DNA of 64,000 nt from CAVUBL01 sp963739795 (GCA_963739795.1 CAVUBL010000005.1:19199-83198); one strand, 5' to 3'. Shown: positions 7,987-17,290, counted from the first letter of the stretch. The notes: a model not told the origin generated them from the sequence alone. Made by a program: numbers and translations.

Positions 7987-10269
7987 TTACGGCGGGCGGG
8001 CGGTGAGGTTTTCCGGCGGGAGGAAGCCGTGGCGGTCGAAGAGGCCGGGAAGGGTGTCGTCGCCGGGGCTCGCGGCGGGGAGCAGGTAGTAGCGGAGCAG
8101 GCCGGTCGACACCTGTTCGATCCAGACCTCCACCTGCGAGGTGGAGAGCTTGACGATGGAGGGCCAGAGGTAGCCGTTCGGCTTCGGCCCGACGATCCGT
8201 ACCATCACCTCCGTGCGCCCGGGGAGCGCGCCGCTCACGCAGAGGGTCTCCGGCAGGCAACCGGGCTCGGAGGCGCCCAGAGTCGTCGCGCTGCCCTGGC
8301 CGGTAATGGCGATGCCGAAGCGGAAGTCGGGGAAGTCGGAATCGGTGAGGAGCTGGGCCGGTGGCGGAGGCGGTGCGGGTGGTCCCTGGACGAGGGTGAA
8401 GCGGTCGGCCACGGCGCCGGTGGTGTCGAGGAACCGGCCGTCCAGGCGCCGGCCGTCGACGTCGAGCACCAGGGAGCCCAGCTCGCGGAGCGAGACCCGC
8501 ATGGCCGGGTGGTCGAGGGGGCCGCCACCGATCTTCGCCGAGCTGCCGTCGACGGCGTAGACGGCGCCCTCGTGGCCTCCGCGCTCGCTGGGCTTCTCGT
8601 ACGCTCCGTCGCCCGCGGGGTCACCGTCGCCGCCGTCGAGGACCATGCCGGGCGCCAGCGTGGTCGACGGGCCGTAGTGGGAGTCGAGAAGGACGCTCCG
8701 CTCGTAGGCGTGGCTGTGGCCGCCGAGCACCAGGTCGACGCCGTAGCGCTCGAGGATCGGCAGAGCGTTCTCGCGCATCTCCGCGAGTCGGGCCTCGGTG
8801 TCCGAGTCGTGGGAGCCCTTGCTGTACGGCGGGTGGTGCCAGTAGGCGATGATCCAGGGCTGGTGGGTGGCGGCCAGGTCGGCGGCGAGCCAGGTGAGCA
8901 TGGCGCCCTGCGGCGAGCGGTCGAGGTCGTAGGAGTCGAGGCAGACGAAGTGGATCGGGCCGTAGTCGAAGGAGTAGTAGGCCTCGGTGCCCGAGGGCAG
9001 GCCCCCCGCCTCGCCCGCCCGGGGCAGGGTGAAGGCCGTGAAGTAGGGGCCGGTGCCGAGCTCCGAGCTCGCCGAAAGGCCGTCGTGGTTGCCGAGGGTG
9101 GGCCAGAGGACCGAGGTCGCGAGCTCCTCGGTGTAAGTGTCGAAGACCGCCGCCTGGTACTGGTCGTCGGTGCCCCGGGGGTAGGCGTTGTCCCCCAGCA
9201 TCAGCCAGAGGTCGGCGGGGTGGCCGGCGGAGAAGGCGCGGTAGCCGTCGCGCACCGCGCGGGCGTCGGCGTTCGCCGTCCCCGAGTCGCCCACGGCCCA
9301 GATGCGCACCGGCACGTCCGCCCCGGCCTCGGGCGAGGTGTGGAACGGGATCTCGCCGGCGGCGGAGCCGAGGCCGGTGGGGAGCCGGGCATCGGGGAGG
9401 GCGTAGAAGTAGGCGCTGGCGGGCGACAGGCCGGGGAGGGTGACCTGGTGGTACGTGGCCAGGGCTTCGCTGCCCACCCGGTACACCGGTCCGCCCGCCG
9501 CGGCCCGGTAGTCGACCCGGCTCGGGGCCGCGAAATCGGTGCGCCAGCGGACGATGACGCTCGTGGGCGTGCCGAGCTGAAGGTAGGGCCCGCGGGTGGC
9601 CCGGGCGGAGGGGGGCGTCGCGGGAGTGGGGGCGGGGACCGGGGCGAGCTCGGGGGCCCCGGAGTGTCGCCCGAGCCGTGGTGGCCGGCGCCTCCCGCCG
9701 GCGCGGGCCGCGAGCCGCGCCGCCTCTCGCTCGAGGACGGTCAGGGCGCCGAGGCGCTCCATCCCGGCCTCGAGCCCCCGGACCGCGGCCCGGGTCTCGC
9801 CCGCCTGCTCCAGCATCCGGGCCCGCTCCAGGTAGAGGTCGGGAGCCGGAGCGGGTGCCTTCCGGAGGGCCCGGTCGTAATCCCTCGCCGCCTCGCGCGT
9901 GCGATGGAGGCGGCTTTGCGCCCGCGCCCGCAGGAGGTAGCCCTCCGGGTCGTCCTGCCGCCGCCCGAGATACCGGTCGAGGCGCGCCTCGGCCTCCGCG
10001 GGTCGCCCGAGGGCGAGAAAGAGCCGGGCCCGCCCCAGGTCGACCTCGGCGAGGCCCGGATCGAGAGCCTCGGCCCGGGCGTAGTCCGCGAGGGCGGCCT
10101 CGGTATCGCCCTGTTCCCGGCGCAGCTCCGCCCGTTCGAGGACCAGCCCGGCGTCCCGCGGTGAGCGCGTGATCTCCCGCTCGACCAGCTCCAGGCGCTC
10201 CTCGAGGGGCGGGTGGGCGAACGCGGCCGACGCTCCGAGGACCAGGAGGCCGATGGCGATCCCTCGCAA
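7987..10269 (-). CDS. Secreted TPR-containing purple-acid-phosphatase-like metallophosphoesterase
   Basis: This 760-residue protein starts with TTG (RGIAIGLLVLGASAAFAHP), a signal peptide. Residues of about 25-190 are TPR-like helices (AEALDPGLAEVDLGRARLFL). A fibronectin-III-like domain (GPYLQLGTPTSVIVRWRT) spans about 225-310, as in purple acid phosphatases. The metallophosphatase domain follows with the ordered motifs AVGDSG, LMLGDNAY, LGNHD, YWHHPPYSKGSHD and LGGHSHAYERS, which together supply the dinuclear metal ligands. The last roughly 115 residues (from DFPDFRFGIAITG to the end) are a separate domain also found at the end of the protein at 14403-15569. The likely role is extracytoplasmic phosphomonoester or nucleotide hydrolysis. 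It is probably transcribed with the permease downstream. Confidence 0.85.
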   Translation of the reverse strand: MRGIAIGLLVLGASAAFAHPPLEERLELVEREITRSPRDAGLVLERAELRREQGDTEAALADYARAEALDPGLAEVDLGRARLFLALGRPAEAEARLDRYLGRRQDDPEGYLLRARAQSRLHRTREAARDYDRALRKAPAPAPDLYLERARMLEQAGETRAAVRGLEAGMERLGALTVLEREAARLAARAGGRRRPPRLGRHSGAPELAPVPAPTPATPPSARATRGPYLQLGTPTSVIVRWRTDFAAPSRVDYRAAAGGPVYRVGSEALATYHQVTLPGLSPASAYFYALPDARLPTGLGSAAGEIPFHTSPEAGADVPVRIWAVGDSGTANADARAVRDGYRAFSAGHPADLWLMLGDNAYPRGTDDQYQAAVFDTYTEELATSVLWPTLGNHDGLSASSELGTGPYFTAFTLPRAGEAGGLPSGTEAYYSFDYGPIHFVCLDSYDLDRSPQGAMLTWLAADLAATHQPWIIAYWHHPPYSKGSHDSDTEARLAEMRENALPILERYGVDLVLGGHSHAYERSVLLDSHYGPSTTLAPGMVLDGGDGDPAGDGAYEKPSERGGHEGAVYAVDGSSAKIGGGPLDHPAMRVSLRELGSLVLDVDGRRLDGRFLDTTGAVADRFTLVQGPPAPPPPPAQLLTDSDFPDFRFGIAITGQGSATTLGASEPGCLPETLCVSGALPGRTEVMVRIVGPKPNGYLWPSIVKLSTSQVEVWIEQVSTGLLRYYLLPAASPGDDTLPGLFDRHGFLPPENLTARPP

Positions 10270-10335
10270 GCGCAGGGGCGAGCGCCTCGGCAGGCGCCTC
10301 GAAGCGCTACCCGAACCGTGGTGCGGGCCGTGCAG

Positions 10336-11664
10336 CTACTTCCCTCCGCCCACGATGAGCTGGCCGCCCTTCATCACCAACACCGGGTGCTCGGTGTCGG
10401 AGATGTCCTGGAGCGGGTTCCCCGGCACGGCGACGATGTCGGCCGCCTTGCCCTTCTGGAGCGAGCCGGTGATGTCGGAGACCCCCAGGAGGTCCGCCCC
10501 GCCGTGGGTCGCCGCCATCAGGCACTGGGTGGGGGTGAAGCCGTTCTGCGCCATGAGGGTGAACTCCTTGGCGTTGGTGCCGTGGGGCTCGACGCCCGCG
10601 TCGGTGCCGAAGGCCACGGGCACGCCGATGCGCGCCGCGTGCTGGAACATGGTCATCATCTGGGCCGCGGCGGCCCGCGCCTTGGCGGCGATGGGCGGCG
10701 GGTAGCTGTCGGCCTTCTGGCCGACCCACCAGCCGGCGTAGAGGGTGGGCACCAGGTAGACGCCCTTCTGCTTCATGAGCTCCAGGGTGTCGTCCTCGAG
10801 GAAGGTGCCGTGTTCGATGGAGTCGACGCCCGCCTTGATCGCCATCTTGGCGGCCTCGTCGCCGTGGCAGTGAGCCGCCACCTTGCGGTGCCAGGCGTGG
10901 GCCTCGGAGACGATGGCGTCCATCTCTTCCTGGGAGAGCTCCGGCACGTCGACCGGATCGGAGGCCGAGAGCACGCCGCCGGACGGCATGAACTTGATGA
11001 CGTCGGCGCCATACTTGATCTGGTAGCGCACCGCCGCGCGGCACTCGGCGGGGCCGTTGCAGATGCCGTCGATGGGCCCGAGGGGCTTGACGAAGTCGGG
11101 CGGGTAGGGCGGGTTGTCGGCGTGACCGCCGGTGGCGCCGATGGGATGGACGGCGATGAGCATCCGCGGGCCCTCGGTGATCCCCGCGTTGATGGCGTTG
11201 CGCAGCCCCACGTCCACGTAGTCCCAGGCGCCGACGTTGCGCACCGTGGTGAAGCCGGCCTCCAGCGTGCGCTTGGCGTACTGGGCGGCGTAGAGCGCCT
11301 CCTCGGCCGGGAAGCGGAACGTGGTCTCGTAGAACTGCTTGTAATAGTCGCCGGTGAACTGGAGGGTGAGGTGGACGTGGGCGTCGATGAAGCCCGGCAG
11401 CAGGGTGGCGTCGCCCAGGTCGACGACCCGCGCGTTCGGCGGTATGGCGAGGTCCTGGCCGACGTCGGCGATCTCGGTGCCCTGGATGATCACCACGCCG
11501 TGGTCGATCAGCTTGCCCGAGACCCCGTCGAACAGGTGAGCCGCCTTGAGGGCGATCGGGCGCACGGCGGTGATGACGGAGCCCGGCGGCTGCGCGGCGA
11601 GGGGCAGCGCCAGCAGCAGCGCGAGGCAGAGGGCGGCGAGCGGGGTCGGGAAACGGCGGTGCAT
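10336..11664 (-). CDS. Secreted amidohydrolase (imidazolonepropionase/prolidase-like)
   Basis: This is a 442-residue metal-dependent amidohydrolase with a signal peptide (MHRRFPTPLAALCLALLLAL). The first metal motif is DAHVHLT with His96 and His98. Later come AAHCHGD and SIEHGTF (metal and carboxylated-lysine-region histidines) and FGTDAG (catalytic Asp). It ends in the usual composite beta-domain strand (SDITGSLQKGKAADIVAVPG). The ATG at 11664 has a perfect AGGAGG site. Relatives hydrolyse cyclic amides or Xaa-Pro dipeptides, and the substrate here cannot be told from sequence. It is monocistronic or follows its own promoter in the 218-base gap up to the divergent permease at 11883. Confidence 0.85.
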   Translation of the reverse strand: MHRRFPTPLAALCLALLLALPLAAQPPGSVITAVRPIALKAAHLFDGVSGKLIDHGVVIIQGTEIADVGQDLAIPPNARVVDLGDATLLPGFIDAHVHLTLQFTGDYYKQFYETTFRFPAEEALYAAQYAKRTLEAGFTTVRNVGAWDYVDVGLRNAINAGITEGPRMLIAVHPIGATGGHADNPPYPPDFVKPLGPIDGICNGPAECRAAVRYQIKYGADVIKFMPSGGVLSASDPVDVPELSQEEMDAIVSEAHAWHRKVAAHCHGDEAAKMAIKAGVDSIEHGTFLEDDTLELMKQKGVYLVPTLYAGWWVGQKADSYPPPIAAKARAAAAQMMTMFQHAARIGVPVAFGTDAGVEPHGTNAKEFTLMAQNGFTPTQCLMAATHGGADLLGVSDITGSLQKGKAADIVAVPGNPLQDISDTEHPVLVMKGGQLIVGGGK

Positions 11665-11882
11665 GGAGCCTCCTGGGGTGTCGGCCCGGCCGGCAGAGGA
11701 GCGGGCCTCGATGGACGCTGGATCGGTTGTCGCGGACCGGTTGATTATGCCCCAACCCGGGGAGAGCCCGGCAGCTTCTCCGGGTGCCCCTTCTGTAATG
11801 AGACGACTCTGCCGCCGTATAGTGAACCGAAAGAGGCGATCGCGAGCCGATCCTCCCCTGGCGAGCGGAAGGAGCCGCGCCC

Positions 11883-14288
11883 ATGCCGCACGACCTGCGC
11901 CACGCCCTGCGGACGCTTGCCCGCACTCCCGAGTTCACCCTCGTCGCCGTCCTCACCCTCGCCTTGGGCATCGGCGCCGAGACGGCGATCTACAGCGTCG
12001 TCCAGGGAGTGCTGCTGCGCCCGCTCCCCTTCGAACGGCCGGACCAGCTCGTCACCCTGTGCGAGACCAACCCGGAGGTGGCCGGCTACTGCATCGCCTC
12101 TCCCCCCACGGTGGCCGACTGGGCCGACCGGAGCAAGACCCTGCAGACAATCGGTCTCGGCCGTGGACACCAGTTTCTCTGGAATCGCCCGGAAGCGCCG
12201 AAGGGGATCTCGGGCGGCTGGGCCACGCCGGGGCTCTTCGAGACTCTCGGGGTACGCCCGGAGCTCGGGCGGCCCCTCGCCGATCGGGACCTCGTCGAGG
12301 GCTCTCCCAAGGTGGCGATCCTCTCCCACGAGCTCTGGCGGGACGAGCTGGGCTCGGACCCTCACGCGGTGGGGCGCCTCCTCAGTCTGGACGGGAAGCC
12401 GTACCGGGTCATCGGTGTTCTGCCGGCGGGGCTCGAGGTGCCGCGGCTCGACTGGGTGAAGCTCTGGGTGCCGCTGCCCTTCTCGCCGCGGGACGAGGAG
12501 AACCGCAACTGGCGCGGCTTCGTGGTGCTCGGCCGGATGGCGCCGGGGCGCGGGATCGACGACGTGGAGAGCGAGCTCTCGGTGATCGAGGCCCGGCTGG
12601 GACAGGAGCATCCGGACTCCACCCAGGGCTGGGGCGTGGCCGTCGAGGGTCTCCAGGACCACCTGGTGGGCGGGGTGCGCTCGACCTTGTTGCTGTTCCT
12701 GGCCGCGGTCGGATTGGTGCTCCTGGTGGCCGCCGCCAACGTCGCCCATCTGGTGCTCGCCCGCGCCGCGGTCCGGCGCAAGGAGCTGGCGATGCGCACG
12801 GCGCTCGGAGCGTCGCGCGCTCAGCTCACCCGCCTGGCGCTGGCCGAGGGAGGCGTGCTGTCGGTGGCGGCGTGCGCCGTGGGGCTCCTCTTCGCCCTGG
12901 CGGGCGTCCACGTCTTCCTCCGCCTGGCGCCGGCGGGCATCCCGCGCCTCGACCAGGTGCACCTGGACGCGGGCGTTCTGGGCTTCGCCTTCCTCCTGGC
13001 GGTCGTCAGCACGCTCCTTTTCGGCGTCCTCCCGGCCGCGCGCCTGGCCGAGCGGCCGCTCGCTGCCGTGCTCCACGAGGTGAGCGCGGGCGAGGGCCCA
13101 TCGCGGACGCGCTTCCGGGGGGTGCTCGTGGTCGCCGAGGTGGCCATGGCCGTGACCCTGCTGGCGGGCGCCGGGCTCCTGGTCCGCAGCTTCGTCAACC
13201 TCCTCACCTGGGATCCGGGGTTCGACCGCGACGGTCTCGTCACCGTCCAGCTCTTCTCGTCTCAGGGCAAGTACCCGCGTCGCGAGGACGTGCTGCGGGC
13301 CCACCAGGCCGACGCCGAGGCGGTGGCGGCGCTCCCCGGGGTGCGCTCGGTGGGGATGGTCTCGGCGGGGCCGCTCTTCGGCGGCCGCGAGATGGGGACG
13401 GCCTTTCCCGGGGCCTCGGCCCACCCGGCCGACAACAAGGGCGTCGCCGTGCGGTGGTACGACGCCGGCCCGCGCTACTTCTCGACCCTGGGCGTTCCGG
13501 TGGTTCGCGGGAGGGGTTTCACCGCCGCCGACCGCCTGGGCACGCCGCCCGTGGCGGTGATCAACGAGACGGCGGCGCGGCATCTCTGGCCGGGCGAAGA
13601 CCCGATCGGCAAATCTGTCTGGATGGACGACGCCGGAGACGCCGGTGCGAGCCTGCAGGTGGTCGGCATCGTCCGGGACGTCCCGCCCCTCGATGCGGGG
13701 GAGCCCGTGGAGCCCGAGGTCTACTGGCCCTACGCGCAGGTTCCCCGCTGGGCGGTCTTCCTGGTGATCCGGACCACGGGCGACCCCGCGACCGTTATCC
13801 GGGCGGCGAAGGCCCGGCTCGCGGAGCTCGACCCCGACCTCCAGACGGCGCGCTGGTCGACGATGGATGAGCTGATGAGCCGGGAGCTCCGGCAGCCTCG
13901 CTTCACGCTCGTGCTGGTGGCCGTCTTCGCGTCCGTGGCCGCCCTGCTCGCGGCGATCGGGATCTACGGCCTGCTTTCGTTTCTGGTGGCCCGGCGCATC
14001 CAGGAGATCGGAGTCCGGATGGCGCTGGGGGCCGAGCGGCGGCAGATCGAGACCACCGTGGTCGCCCAGGCGCTGCGCCTGGGCGTCGCCGGCCTCGTTC
14101 TGGGCCTCGCCGGCGCGGCGGCCGCCACACGCCTCCTCCAGGGCCTCCTCCACGGCGTCGCCGCCACCGACCCGTGGACGTACGCCGCCGTCGCCCTCCT
14201 GGTGCTGGCGGTCACGGTGCTCGCGAGCTGGCTTCCGGCCCGCCGCGCCGGCGCCCTCGACCCCGTCGTGGCGCTACGGGCGGAGTAG
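11883..14288 (+). CDS. ADOP-type ABC transporter permease
   Basis: This 801-residue protein begins MPHDLRHALRTLARTPEFTL, a typical ADOP cytoplasmic lead-in. The first membrane helix (VAVLTLALGIGAETAIYSVV), MacB-like domain, central membrane triplet, second periplasmic domain and terminal triplet follow, and the end is AGALDPVVALRAE. The ATG at 11883 is preceded by AAGGAG. It is the third permease of this class in 14 kb but is not a close duplicate of the other two, as the periplasmic domains differ throughout. A possible TATAGT -10 box lies at 11818-11823. The gene diverges from the amidohydrolase and has no ATPase partner nearby. Confidence 0.87.
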   Translation: MPHDLRHALRTLARTPEFTLVAVLTLALGIGAETAIYSVVQGVLLRPLPFERPDQLVTLCETNPEVAGYCIASPPTVADWADRSKTLQTIGLGRGHQFLWNRPEAPKGISGGWATPGLFETLGVRPELGRPLADRDLVEGSPKVAILSHELWRDELGSDPHAVGRLLSLDGKPYRVIGVLPAGLEVPRLDWVKLWVPLPFSPRDEENRNWRGFVVLGRMAPGRGIDDVESELSVIEARLGQEHPDSTQGWGVAVEGLQDHLVGGVRSTLLLFLAAVGLVLLVAAANVAHLVLARAAVRRKELAMRTALGASRAQLTRLALAEGGVLSVAACAVGLLFALAGVHVFLRLAPAGIPRLDQVHLDAGVLGFAFLLAVVSTLLFGVLPAARLAERPLAAVLHEVSAGEGPSRTRFRGVLVVAEVAMAVTLLAGAGLLVRSFVNLLTWDPGFDRDGLVTVQLFSSQGKYPRREDVLRAHQADAEAVAALPGVRSVGMVSAGPLFGGREMGTAFPGASAHPADNKGVAVRWYDAGPRYFSTLGVPVVRGRGFTAADRLGTPPVAVINETAARHLWPGEDPIGKSVWMDDAGDAGASLQVVGIVRDVPPLDAGEPVEPEVYWPYAQVPRWAVFLVIRTTGDPATVIRAAKARLAELDPDLQTARWSTMDELMSRELRQPRFTLVLVAVFASVAALLAAIGIYGLLSFLVARRIQEIGVRMALGAERRQIETTVVAQALRLGVAGLVLGLAGAAAATRLLQGLLHGVAATDPWTYAAVALLVLAVTVLASWLPARRAGALDPVVALRAE

Positions 14289-14307
14289 GCCGGGCCGGCG
14301 TCAGGGT

Positions 14308-14388
14308 CTCGCCACCGGGCCCTCCTTGGCCGAGCCCGGCGAGCGCTGGCTCTACTGCTATCCGGACGACATGACGGTCGAGTATTGA
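14308..14388 (+). pseudogene. Possible C-terminal scrap of a lost gene
   Basis: Between two convergent genes a short frame reads LATGPSLAEPGERWLYCYPD and on to DMTVEY before TGA. The aromatic, protein-like composition (RWLYCYPDD) is unlike the antisense noise elsewhere and looks like the conserved tail of a small secreted or enzyme domain. It is in a different frame from the permease that ends at 14288, so it is not its continuation. It may be coincidence. Confidence 0.25.
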
Positions 14389-14403
14389 AGGCGCAGGGCG
14401 CCT
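14389..14403. terminator. Small hairpin between convergent genes
   Basis: AGGCGC-AGG-GCGCCT forms a 6-bp stem with a 3-base loop directly at the meeting point of two convergent genes, touching the stop codon at 14403. There is no T tract, so it would be a weak terminator at best. Confidence 0.3.
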
Positions 14404-15569
14404 CAGGGCTTGAAGCCGAAGCGGTCGAAGCGGCCGGGGAGCACGTCGAGCCCCGGCTGGGCGCCGTGGAGGAGGTAGTGCTTGACGAGGCCGCTCGAGA
14501 CCTGCTCGATCCAGACCTCGACCTGCGACGTCGTGAACTTCACCATCGTGGGCCAGAGGTACCCGTTCAGCTTCGGCCCGACGACCCGTAGGAAGACCTC
14601 CGAGCGCCCCGGGACGGCGCCGCTCACGCAGAGCGTCTCCGGGATGCACCCGGGCTCGCGGACGCCCGCGAGCGGTCCGGCCGGGGTCGCGATCCGCACC
14701 TTGAACCGGAAGTCGGAGACCGCCGGGTCTTCGAGCCACGGACCCGGCGGCGGAGCCGGCTCCTCGCAGGTGGTGAGCTCCAGGGTGCCGGCCACCTGGA
14801 ACTCGTCGCTGCGGCGCGGCCGCGAGACGTAGGCGATCCGGTCGCCGGCGGCGGAGATCGTCGGCGCGAAGGCCTCGCGGAACGGATCGAGAGTCGCCTG
14901 GGTCAGGCCGCGGGTCTCGTCCCAGAGGAAGACCTTGGTGTCGTGGAGCGGGTTGGTGCCCGTGAGGTCGGCGTTGGACTCGATCGCCAGCCGTCGGCCG
15001 TCGCCGTCGAGCGCCAGGCCGAAGTGCGTCCATCCGGAGGGCGTTGCGGTGACCTGCCGGAGCCCCGAGGTCTCGTCCCACAGGAAGATCTCCCGGTTGC
15101 CCTCCGGGTTGGTCCCGAAGGGATCGAACCCCGAGGTGAAGGCGATCCGCCGGCCGTCACCGCTGATCGCCGGATCGATGGCGTCCGGCAGGGTGTGGGT
15201 GATCTGCCGAAAGCCCGTTCCCTCTTCCCAGAGCAGGATCTCGTTCTGGCCGTCGTAGACCGCGATCCGCCGGCCGTCGGCGCTGATCGAGGGCGCGAGG
15301 GCGGCCGTGTCGGACAGGAGGCTCGCGCCCGCCTGCGCGTCCCACAGGAAGAGCCAGAAGTCCCGGGAGGGCGTCGTGGCGCCGTCGAGGTCGCGGTCCG
15401 AGAGGTAGACGATCCGGTCGCCGCCACCGTCGAGGAGCGCCGTGCCCCGGCCGGTCGTGGCGACCGGCTGCGACGTGCAGACCAGGTCGGCGAACGCCGG
15501 CCACGAGGCGGCGACGAGCCCCGAGAGCGAGACCAAGAGGAGGGCCGAGGGGCGGTTGTACAGCGGCAT
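14403..15569 (-). CDS. Secreted PD40/TolB-like propeller protein with lineage-specific C-terminal domain
   Basis: This is a 388-residue protein. The signal peptide MPLYNRPSALLLVSLSGLVA is followed by WD40-like PD40 blades, each with the signature SADGRRIAVYD, SGDGRRIAFTSGFD, DGDGRRLAIESNAD or AAGDRIAYVSRP. Such blades report stored values or bind ligands. The C-terminal roughly 110 residues (from VSDFRFKVRIATP) match the tail of the phosphoesterase at 7987-10269 closely, sharing for example PETLCVSGA, VGPKxNGYLWP and SQVEVWIEQVS. The ATG at 15569 is chosen because the signal peptide begins there; an earlier start at 15608 would add 13 unlikely residues. A TATGCT -10-like box lies about 25-30 bases upstream. 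Confidence 0.8.
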   Translation of the reverse strand: MPLYNRPSALLLVSLSGLVAASWPAFADLVCTSQPVATTGRGTALLDGGGDRIVYLSDRDLDGATTPSRDFWLFLWDAQAGASLLSDTAALAPSISADGRRIAVYDGQNEILLWEEGTGFRQITHTLPDAIDPAISGDGRRIAFTSGFDPFGTNPEGNREIFLWDETSGLRQVTATPSGWTHFGLALDGDGRRLAIESNADLTGTNPLHDTKVFLWDETRGLTQATLDPFREAFAPTISAAGDRIAYVSRPRRSDEFQVAGTLELTTCEEPAPPPGPWLEDPAVSDFRFKVRIATPAGPLAGVREPGCIPETLCVSGAVPGRSEVFLRVVGPKLNGYLWPTMVKFTTSQVEVWIEQVSSGLVKHYLLHGAQPGLDVLPGRFDRFGFKP

Positions 15570-15604
15570 GTCGGCGTCCGGACTTGCGATGCCACAACAG
15601 CATA

Positions 15605-17290
15605 TCACGAGGACGGTGGGGCGAGCGCCGCCGCCGGCTCGCCCTCGCGGCGGACGAGGACGATCGTCCGGTCGTCCGCGTACGGGCGCCCCTCGACGAA
15701 GGCGTCGAGATCGTGCTCGATCGCGCTCGCCAGCTCGGCGACGGTCAGGGTGCCGCGGGCCTGGCAGAGCGCGACCAGCCGATCCAGGCCGTACTCCTCT
15801 TCCTGGGCGTTCTCGGCCTCGGTGAAGCCGTCCGTGTAGAGCACGAGGGTGTCTCCCGGCCTCATCTCGTGCTCGGAGCTCCGGTACGAGGCTTTGGGGA
15901 GGATTCCGAGGGGTACTCCGGTGGCGGAGATGAGCTCGTGGCTTCCGTCCCGGCGCAGGAGGATCGCCGGGTTGTGGCCGGCGTTCGCACAGGTCAAGAG
16001 GCCGGTTCCAACGTCGATCGTGGCGATGATCGCCGTGGCGTACTTCTCCGGCAGGGTGCGGCGATGGAGGCGCGCCCCGACGGTCGTGCAGATTTCCGCC
16101 GGCATCCGATCGCTCTCGATGGGTTCGGCGGCGAGCGCCTCGAGAGACGCCGTCAGGAGCGACGCGGCCATGCCCTTGCCGGACACGTCGGCGATGACCA
16201 TCGCCAGCTCGGCCCCATCCCGCCGGGTCAGGATCTCGTAGTAGTCCCCCGAGGCTCCGCGGGAGGGGAGGTTGCCGGTGTGGAGCGAGAAGCCCGGCAC
16301 CTCGGGCAGGTAGGCGGGAAGCAAGGCGACCTGGATCCGGCGCGCCAGGTCGAGCTCCTGCTGCAGGCGCTGCCGCTCCACGGACTCGCGGGTCAGCTCG
16401 ATGTCGCGGAGGCGCATGGCCGCGATGGCGGCGAGCGATGCCAACAGCTCCATGTCGTCCTCGGAGAACTGGCGGACGTTGAGCCGTGAGCCGAGGGCGA
16501 TCATGCCGCGTGAGGAGCCGTCAGAGGTGAGCAATGGAGCCGCCACGAGGGACCGGACGCCGGAGGCGATGATGCTCTTGGCGGAGGCGAAGTGCTCGTC
16601 CGACTGGGTGTCGAGGACGAGGGCCGCGACGCCTTCCTCGACGACCCGCCGTGCCAGGGTCTCGGAGGAGAGGAGGCCGCCTTCCGGCGCGCCGCGGTGG
16701 GCTACTTGCTCCATGGAGCCGTCAGGCTGGCGCAGAAAGATGACGGCGTCCTCGGGCCGGAGAAGGCTACAGACGCGGTCGAGGATCAGCTCCAAAAGGT
16801 CCTCCAGCTCGACCGACTCGGCGAGGGCCCGGTGCACGTCGTTGAAGACCTTGAGACGAGCCACCAGCTGGCGCAGGGAGTCGGCGTCGGCGAGGGGGGA
16901 GGTCTCGGAGGACGACTGGCGGGCGACGAGCTCCGCTGCGTGGCGCACCACCGTGGCGCCCATCTGCCGCGACAGCCGGTCGGGCCCGGCGGTCTCGCCA
17001 CCCGCGTCGACGACCGTCAGGGCGCTCGCCGAGAGCCTCACCACGTCGCGGGCCACCAGCCGAGTCGCCTCCTCGATCGTGGTGCCGTTGACCTGGGTGC
17101 CGTTGCGCGAGCCCAGGTCCTCGATCAGGTAGGCGTCGCCCTCGCGGAAGATCCGCGCGTGGCGGCGGGAGAGGAAACGGTCGGGAAGGGCCAGGTCCGC
17201 GTCGGAGGCACGCCCGATGACCACCGAATCTTGGTCGAAGACTCGCTCGGACGAGGGCCCCTGTGGCGGCTCGACGCGAAGGCGGATCAC
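15605..17290 (-). CDS. FHA-GAF-SpoIIE/PP2C serine phosphatase (RsbU-like)
   Basis: This is a 561-residue signalling phosphatase starting with GTG. Residues 1-95 are an FHA domain (VVIGRASDADLALPD, LSRRHARI and GSRNGTQVNG), which reads phosphothreonine. Residues of about 150-300 form a GAF domain. The last 220 residues are a SpoIIE-type PP2C domain with LPSRGASGDYYEI, VIADVSGKGMAASL and GDTLVLYTDGFTEAEN, which carry the metal-binding aspartates. It dephosphorylates serine or threonine on partner proteins, often anti-sigma antagonists. It lies 68 bases downstream of a membrane Ser/Thr kinase on the same strand. The kinase could generate the phosphothreonine that the FHA domain binds, so the two probably form one signalling module. 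Confidence 0.9.
   Translation of the reverse strand: MIRLRVEPPQGPSSERVFDQDSVVIGRASDADLALPDRFLSRRHARIFREGDAYLIEDLGSRNGTQVNGTTIEEATRLVARDVVRLSASALTVVDAGGETAGPDRLSRQMGATVVRHAAELVARQSSSETSPLADADSLRQLVARLKVFNDVHRALAESVELEDLLELILDRVCSLLRPEDAVIFLRQPDGSMEQVAHRGAPEGGLLSSETLARRVVEEGVAALVLDTQSDEHFASAKSIIASGVRSLVAAPLLTSDGSSRGMIALGSRLNVRQFSEDDMELLASLAAIAAMRLRDIELTRESVERQRLQQELDLARRIQVALLPAYLPEVPGFSLHTGNLPSRGASGDYYEILTRRDGAELAMVIADVSGKGMAASLLTASLEALAAEPIESDRMPAEICTTVGARLHRRTLPEKYATAIIATIDVGTGLLTCANAGHNPAILLRRDGSHELISATGVPLGILPKASYRSSEHEMRPGDTLVLYTDGFTEAENAQEEEYGLDRLVALCQARGTLTVAELASAIEHDLDAFVEGRPYADDRTIVLVRREGEPAAALAPPSS

Noticed and set aside
5915..10164. Long plus-strand frames opposite the permease and phosphoesterase
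   Set aside because: Both are shadows of well-supported genes; their composition is Gly/Ala/Arg/Glu-rich without domains.
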